Assembly: GCA_013044385.1 (NCBI GenBank)
Contig: JABEUN010000019.1
Span: 28,371-92,370, forward strand
Source: Acidimicrobiaceae bacterium
Lineage (GTDB): Bacteria > Actinomycetota > Acidimicrobiia > Acidimicrobiales > Acidimicrobiaceae
Length of the DNA stretch: 64,000 nucleotides
Direction: 5' to 3'
The notes under the pieces were generated by a model. That model searched no databases, was not told where the DNA came from, and saw nothing but the letters and a program-made list of their open reading frames with translations. Both the position numbers and the translations under genes were made by a program. This document shows, in pieces, positions 59,824 to 64,000 of the stretch (the first letter of the stretch is position 1; the number at the start of each line of letters is the position of its first letter).

Positions 59824-62283
59824 CTACCTACGAGGGTTCCTTCGTGGACCGCGATCCCTTCCAGAACCACCTGGGCCACGCCTTTCCGACGAGTCCCTCT
59901 GTGGCACCGTCGGACCTAGATCCCCAAACTCGGCAAGGAGCTCCGACTCAAAGGTATCCTCAAATGATACTCTGCCAACAGGCGGGCGACTTGACCTCTC
60001 CTCACGCCTTTCTTGGCGTGGCTCACGAGGCTCTCGGGAATCACCTTTGTCTCTCGATTCGGAGGATAAACGCTGGGTGCGAGGTGGAATATCCTGTACT
60101 TCGATCTCTTCGCCGTCCACAACATCGGAGGCTAGGCCCAAGGACAACTTTCCAGTGGGATCGATATCCTCTACCACGACTTCGATCTCTTGGTTTAGCG
60201 AGAGTACGTCCTCTACTCGATCGATCCGTCGCCCTCCCCCAATCTTGGAGATGTGGAGCAAGCCATCCCTAGACGGAAGGATATTCACAAATGCACCGAA
60301 CTTGGTGATATTTACTACTCTTCCAAGATAGGTTGCCCCAACCTCGGCGACCGGAGGATCCAGAATCTCGTCAATTCTTGCCTTCGCCTCAAGCGCTGCA
60401 GAAAGCTCTTTCGCACCGATGGTTACTACACCTATCCCAGATGCGTCATCGATGGTGACATCGGCACCAGTCTCTTGCTGGAGGGTGTTTATATTCTTGC
60501 CCTTAGGACCGATTATCTCTCCGATTTTGTCAAGAGGAACCTCAAACGTGATGATCTTTGGAGCATTGGATCGAACCTCTTCGCGTGGCTCGGAGATCAC
60601 TTCATTCATGGATTCCAGTATCTCCAAACGAGCGGTCTTTGCCTGGCTAAGCGCACTCGCAAGCACGTCAGCAGGAATGCCGTCGATTTTGGTATCCAAC
60701 TGGAGCGCTGTCACGAATTCTGCGGTGCCGGCAACCTTGAAATCCATGTCACCAAAGGCATCTTCGGCTCCAAGAATGTCAGTCAGCGTTACGTATTCGC
60801 CATCCTCATAGATCAAACCCATTGCAATACCTGCTACTGGGGCCTTAATTGGAACTCCGGCGTCCATTAGCGACAGAGTCGAACCACATACCGAAGCCAT
60901 CGAAGTCGATCCATTGGAAGAGAGTACTTCGGAAACCAACCTGAGAGTATATGGGAACTCGGACGTCGAAGGAATGACAGGTAGTAGCGCCCTTTCCGCA
61001 AGGAGGCCATGGCCAATTTCTCGTCTCTTTGGCCCCATCATGCGGCCGGCTTCTCCAACTGAGAATGGTGGCATGTTGTAATGGTGCATGTAACGCTTGG
61101 AATCATCTACGCCGATAGTGTCGAGCAGCTGATTCATCTTGGGCATTCCGAGGGTGCAGATGTTAAGCACCTGCGTCTCGCCTCTTTGGAACAGTCCAGA
61201 TCCGTGCGCGGTCGGAATTAGTCCGACTTCGATGAATAGTGACCTGATCGAGGTGGTATCCCTACCGTCGATTCGAACCCTGTCCTTGATGATCCTAGAA
61301 CGGATCACTTTCTTCAGAAGAGATCGAATAGCTGCCTTTATCGATCCTGCCTGCTCTGGGAACCGGGCGACCATCTCGGATAACAGTTCCGCTGAGACCT
61401 CGTCTATCTTCCCTTGGCGCTCGCTCTTGCCGGTAACGACATTGGCAGCAGAAAGGCGGTCCCAACCTGCATCTCGCAAGGCATCAAATAGCTCTGGCGA
61501 GTAGTCATTCTGTGGAACCCAAGCCATCTCAGACTTTGCCGGTGCCAGACTCTTCAATTGAAGTTGCAGTTCTATAGACTTCCTGATCCAGACTTTTGCC
61601 ACCTCAAGGCCGTCTGCAATTACCTCTTCGGTTGCAAGTGGCGCACCAGCGGAGTACGACGCCCATGCGGATTCCGTGCCGCCAGCCTCGACCATCATGA
61701 TCGCTACATCGCTACCATCAGCCGTAAGCCTTCCGGCAACGACTAGCTCAAAAGTCGACTCGTCACCCTCTTGGTAGGTTGGATTGGCAATCCACTTCCC
61801 CTCAGTCGACCATGCAACCCTGACGGCGCCGATCGGACCATCGAACGGTATGCCCGATATAGTCAGCGCAGCTGAAGCCGTGTTGATCGCCAGTACGTCG
61901 TGTGGGTTAGAAAGGTCCGCTCCAAGGATGGTTCCAACAACGTGAACATCATTCCGGAACGAACCCGGGAAACACGGCCTTAGTGGCCTATCGATCAGAC
62001 GTGCCGTGAGGATGGCCTGGTCGGTCGCTCTTCCTTCTCTCCTAAAGAATGAACCCGGGATTTTCCCAGCCGCATACATGCGCTCTTCGACGTCGACTGT
62101 GAGGGGAAAGAAATCGATCCCCTCCCTAACCGACTTCGACGCAGTCGCTGCCACCAAGACAACTGTGTCGCCTATCCTGCCTACAACTGCCCCGTCAGCT
62201 TGCGGCGCGAACTTGCCTGTTTCGAAACTAAGAACCTTTGAATCGCCCTCGATTGGGCTCGATACGGAGTACGTCTCCGGCAT
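59824..62283 (-). CDS. pnp: polyribonucleotide nucleotidyltransferase
   Basis: PNPase is a phosphorolytic 3'-exoribonuclease. Two RNase PH core domains are visible: an N-terminal copy (GKFAPQADGAVVGRIGDTVVLVAATASK, FFRREGRATDQAILTARLIDRPLRP) and a C-terminal copy (SLFIEVGLIPTAHGSGLFQRGETQVL). A KH domain (KIGEIIGPKGKNINTLQQETGADVTI) and an S1 domain (GATYLGRVVNITKFGAFVNILPSRDGLLHIS) follow, and then an Arg/Asp-rich tail of about 100 residues that could bind partners. The ATG at 62283 follows AGGAG and gives 819 residues. It is preferred over a longer frame to 62316. It lies downstream of rpsO. Confidence 0.96.
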   Translation of the reverse strand: MPETYSVSSPIEGDSKVLSFETGKFAPQADGAVVGRIGDTVVLVAATASKSVREGIDFFPLTVDVEERMYAAGKIPGSFFRREGRATDQAILTARLIDRPLRPCFPGSFRNDVHVVGTILGADLSNPHDVLAINTASAALTISGIPFDGPIGAVRVAWSTEGKWIANPTYQEGDESTFELVVAGRLTADGSDVAIMMVEAGGTESAWASYSAGAPLATEEVIADGLEVAKVWIRKSIELQLQLKSLAPAKSEMAWVPQNDYSPELFDALRDAGWDRLSAANVVTGKSERQGKIDEVSAELLSEMVARFPEQAGSIKAAIRSLLKKVIRSRIIKDRVRIDGRDTTSIRSLFIEVGLIPTAHGSGLFQRGETQVLNICTLGMPKMNQLLDTIGVDDSKRYMHHYNMPPFSVGEAGRMMGPKRREIGHGLLAERALLPVIPSTSEFPYTLRLVSEVLSSNGSTSMASVCGSTLSLMDAGVPIKAPVAGIAMGLIYEDGEYVTLTDILGAEDAFGDMDFKVAGTAEFVTALQLDTKIDGIPADVLASALSQAKTARLEILESMNEVISEPREEVRSNAPKIITFEVPLDKIGEIIGPKGKNINTLQQETGADVTIDDASGIGVVTIGAKELSAALEAKARIDEILDPPVAEVGATYLGRVVNITKFGAFVNILPSRDGLLHISKIGGGRRIDRVEDVLSLNQEIEVVVEDIDPTGKLSLGLASDVVDGEEIEVQDIPPRTQRLSSESRDKGDSREPREPRQERREERSSRPPVGRVSFEDTFESELLAEFGDLGPTVPQRDSSERRGPGGSGRDRGPRRNPRR

Positions 62284-62385
62284 TTTTCTCCTGTCAACTG
62301 GGACCTCGTGCCCCACATAAAGTCTTCTTCGGTCGCAAAAAGTCTGCTGACCATCTCCTGTTTTCCAACCGATTCAGAGCAGTTT

Positions 62386-62427
62386 CCAGTGGTCAATCCC
62401 CCGACCGGGCGAGGGACTCACCACTGG
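62386..62427 (-). promoter_or_regulatory. pnp leader hairpin
   Basis: CCAGTGGT (62386-62393) and ACCACTGG (62420-62427) are exact complements, with a G+C-rich interior that can pair further (CCC/GGG, CG/CG). It lies in the 5' untranslated part of pnp. In E. coli a long pnp leader stem is cut by RNase III for autocontrol. A similar function here is only suggested by position. Confidence 0.5.
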
Positions 62428-62454
62428 CAGCTGCACCTATCGGACCTACCAGCA

Positions 62455-62480
62455 GAGGGGCCGCCTATCGGCGACCCCTC
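62455..62480 (-). terminator. hairpin after rpsO
   Basis: On the minus strand GAGGGGTCGCC, a 4-nt loop, and GGCGGCCCCTC form an 11-pair stem including one U-G wobble, about 20 bp after the rpsO stop. No T-run follows, so it may attenuate rather than fully stop transcription into pnp. Confidence 0.55.
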
Positions 62481-62501
62481 CGACTTCTTATTGCGCGGTA
62501 C

Positions 62502-62759
62502 CTATCTTCTGATGCCCAGTCTGACTATCAGACTCCTGTACCTTTCGACATTTTGTCCTCTGAGATAGTCGAGAAGCCTTCTCCTGCGACCGATCATCAT
62601 CATGAGACCACGACGTGTGTGGTGATCCCCTTTATGGACTTTGAGGTGCTCCGTAAGAGAGTTGATTCTTTCAGTGAGTATGGCTACCTGAACCTCTGGA
62701 GAACCGGTATCGGTCTCATGTAGCCTGTAGGCACCTATCGTCTCTGCCTTTTCAACCAT
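62502..62759 (-). CDS. rpsO: 30S ribosomal protein S15
   Basis: An 85-residue protein binding 16S rRNA at the central domain. The sequence [76 protein letters not shown] is the full S15 family pattern. It lies between ribF and pnp, the common bacterial order. The ATG has only a weak ribosome binding site (GGAAAAAG). Confidence 0.97.
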   Translation of the reverse strand: MVEKAETIGAYRLHETDTGSPEVQVAILTERINSLTEHLKVHKGDHHTRRGLMMMIGRRRRLLDYLRGQNVERYRSLIVRLGIRR

Positions 62760-62860
62760 GCGTCTTTTTCCCTGGCGCTTTCATCTTTTTGTTCGTGGTC
62801 TTTTGACCTATTCTGGACCAATCACTAACCCGAACAGCCTAGACGCCGTTCTGCCTTACT

Positions 62861-63826
62861 TCAGCCCAGTGCCGCCCTTATATCCTCTACATCCCGTTCT
62901 ATCTGCCGAACGAGGGACTCAGAGTTGTCGAAGGCCGCCTGGGCTCTGATGTGACTTCGGAAAGTGACTTCCACTGCTTTCCCGTATAGATCGCCGTCGA
63001 AATCTATGAGATAACTCTCCACGAGCCTCGGACCACCATCGGGGTAGTACGTAGGTCTGGAGCCGACCGAGATTGCAGCTCCAACGGGTGCGCCATCGGG
63101 CAGCACGCGAAGATGGCCAGCGTAGATCCCATCACCTGGAACTGCGATATGTGCGGGCGGGTCGATGTTTGCAGTTGGGAAGCCGAGAACTCCGCCGCCT
63201 CGATTATCTCCATGGGCGACGATGCCACGCAGGCAATGGTCCCTGCCAAGCAGCAACGATGCGTCACGCACTCTTCCCTCGGCAATCAGTCGTCTGATCA
63301 GCGTTGACGAAACAACTTCAGATCGCAGGTCGCTAGAGATTCCATCGACCGAGTTCGCTCGCAACAGCTCCTGGCCCACGACCTCGAAGCCGTATTCGGC
63401 TCCCCTGTCGGCGAGATACGCGACATTTCCTTGGCGATTATGACCGAAGTGAAAGTCCGATCCGACCATGACTCTTCTGGCGCAGAGACTGCCCACCAGC
63501 ACCTGCTCAACGAAGTCTGAAGCAGTCTCGGTCGCTCTGACTGCATCGAACTCTATGAGGTAGACATAGTCGACTCCAATGCCTGCAAGCAATTCAAGTC
63601 GACTCTCCAAGTCGGTTAGAAGCAGTGGGGCCGACGCTGGTCTGATAACCGAGGCTGGATGCCGGTCGAAGGTTACTACTACTGACGGCACCTCCAATTC
63701 CTTCGCCTTGGAGACTAGATCAGCCATTATTAGCCTATGGCCGAGGTGAATTCCATCGTATGCACCTATTGTGACGACGGAACCGGGCAGTCGGCTGTCC
63801 CTTGAGCGGTCAAAGATCACTTCCAT
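62861..63826 (-). CDS. ribF: bifunctional riboflavin kinase / FAD synthetase
   Basis: A 321-residue enzyme making FMN and then FAD. The N-terminal adenylyltransferase domain has VVTIGAYDGIHLGHRLIMADLV (HxGH type), VTFDRHPASVI and VGSDFHFGHNRQGN. The C-terminal kinase domain has GRDHCLRGIVAHGDNRGGGVLGFPTANIDPPAHIAVPGDGIYAGHL and VESYLIDFDGDLYGKAVEVTFRSHIRAQAAFDNSESLVRQIERDV. Both are complete. FAD/FMN users are numerous, including the two acyl-CoA dehydrogenases and MurB in this window. Confidence 0.96.
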   Translation of the reverse strand: MEVIFDRSRDSRLPGSVVTIGAYDGIHLGHRLIMADLVSKAKELEVPSVVVTFDRHPASVIRPASAPLLLTDLESRLELLAGIGVDYVYLIEFDAVRATETASDFVEQVLVGSLCARRVMVGSDFHFGHNRQGNVAYLADRGAEYGFEVVGQELLRANSVDGISSDLRSEVVSSTLIRRLIAEGRVRDASLLLGRDHCLRGIVAHGDNRGGGVLGFPTANIDPPAHIAVPGDGIYAGHLRVLPDGAPVGAAISVGSRPTYYPDGGPRLVESYLIDFDGDLYGKAVEVTFRSHIRAQAAFDNSESLVRQIERDVEDIRAALG

Positions 63827-63887
63827 CGTACCGAGAGGCTAGTCGCAAAGTCTGTCCGACCACGGTAACTTCCCAGAACGCCCGAAA

Positions 63888-64000
63888 CTAGACCAACGGG
63901 ATGGGATACATAGATTCCGGTATCAACTCTCCGGCCGACCATCGCGCAAATCCTACGAAATCGGAAAACTTCTCCGCCCGCTCCCTGAATACGACTATGC
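63888..64000 (-). CDS. C-terminal end of a minus-strand gene clipped by the window edge
   Basis: The last 113 bases read on the minus strand as IVVFRERAEKFSDFVGFARW...PIPLV followed by TAG (63890-63888), with codon choice like the neighbours. By synteny the gene before ribF is often truB (tRNA pseudouridine 55 synthase), but this short piece shows no diagnostic motif, so the product is not assigned. A second minus-strand frame is also open here, so even the frame is not certain. Confidence 0.45.
   Translation of the reverse strand, partial: IVVFRERAEKFSDFVGFARWSAGELIPESMYPIPLV

Noticed and set aside
1..64000. Mobile elements, prophage, CRISPR arrays, rRNA or tRNA genes.
   Set aside because: No transposase, integrase, phage structural gene, regularly spaced long repeat or tRNA/rRNA-like sequence was recognised.

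Overview
The window is a stretch of bacterial chromosome with a core, housekeeping gene complement, carried mostly on the minus strand. Three things point to an actinobacterium. The rpsO-pnp-dapB-dapA-RNase J-ftsK-pgsA-cinA-recA-miaB-miaA-dapF-hflX-lexA-LysM-nrdR order matches the arrangement known from Mycobacterium and Streptomyces. The division cluster carries sepF, yggT and a DivIVA/Wag31 homologue downstream of ftsZ. DUF3040 and a LexA that reads TCGAAC-N4-GTTCGA type operators are also present. Base composition looks moderate (near half G+C), unlike most high-GC actinobacteria. By inference this suggests a lower-GC lineage such as Acidimicrobiia, but nothing here proves the genus.

Layout: 1-1439 holds the start of an ABC transporter ATPase and a secreted LolA-like protein (minus). 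1685-2602 is a sigma-70 family factor (plus), followed by about 1.1 kb without a convincing gene that holds two perfect tandem hairpins. 3724-7450 carries DksA/TraR-like, lspA, rluD and an AidB-like acyl-CoA dehydrogenase. 7657-10869 is ileS, alone on the plus strand. 10934-28477 is the dcw (division and cell wall) cluster in transcription order mraZ-rsmH-ftsL-ftsI-murE-mraY-murD-ftsW-murG-murC-murB-ftsZ-pgeF-yggS-sepF-yggT-divIVA. It is preceded by 10-bp phased MraZ boxes and lacks murF and ftsQ at their usual places. 28919-30106 is a lipoate ligase-like gene plus an HNH endonuclease. 30552-38225 holds metabolic genes (acyl-CoA dehydrogenase, ROK glucokinase, DUF3040, PIG-L deacetylase, threonine aldolase, inositol monophosphatase, SRPBCC), then nrdR and a LysM protein divergent from lexA.

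39009-62759 is the lysine/DAP, tRNA-modification and DNA-repair half: dapE, dapD, dapC, hflX, dapF, miaA, miaB, recA, cinA, pgsA, rimO, thrB, a D,D-carboxypeptidase, ftsK, RNase J, dapA, dapB, pnp, rpsO. It ends with ribF and a clipped gene at the right edge.

Together the genes cover meso-diaminopimelate synthesis by the succinylase route (DapA, B, D, C, E, F), its incorporation by MurE, lipid-linked peptidoglycan precursor assembly, and septation. An SOS circuit links recA and lexA to a probable division inhibitor. No mobile element, CRISPR array, tRNA or rRNA was seen, and no obviously novel multi-gene system is present. The most interesting points are the reduced dcw cluster, a DapF lacking its first catalytic cysteine, several regulatory inverted repeats, and one unexplained 1.1 kb gap.
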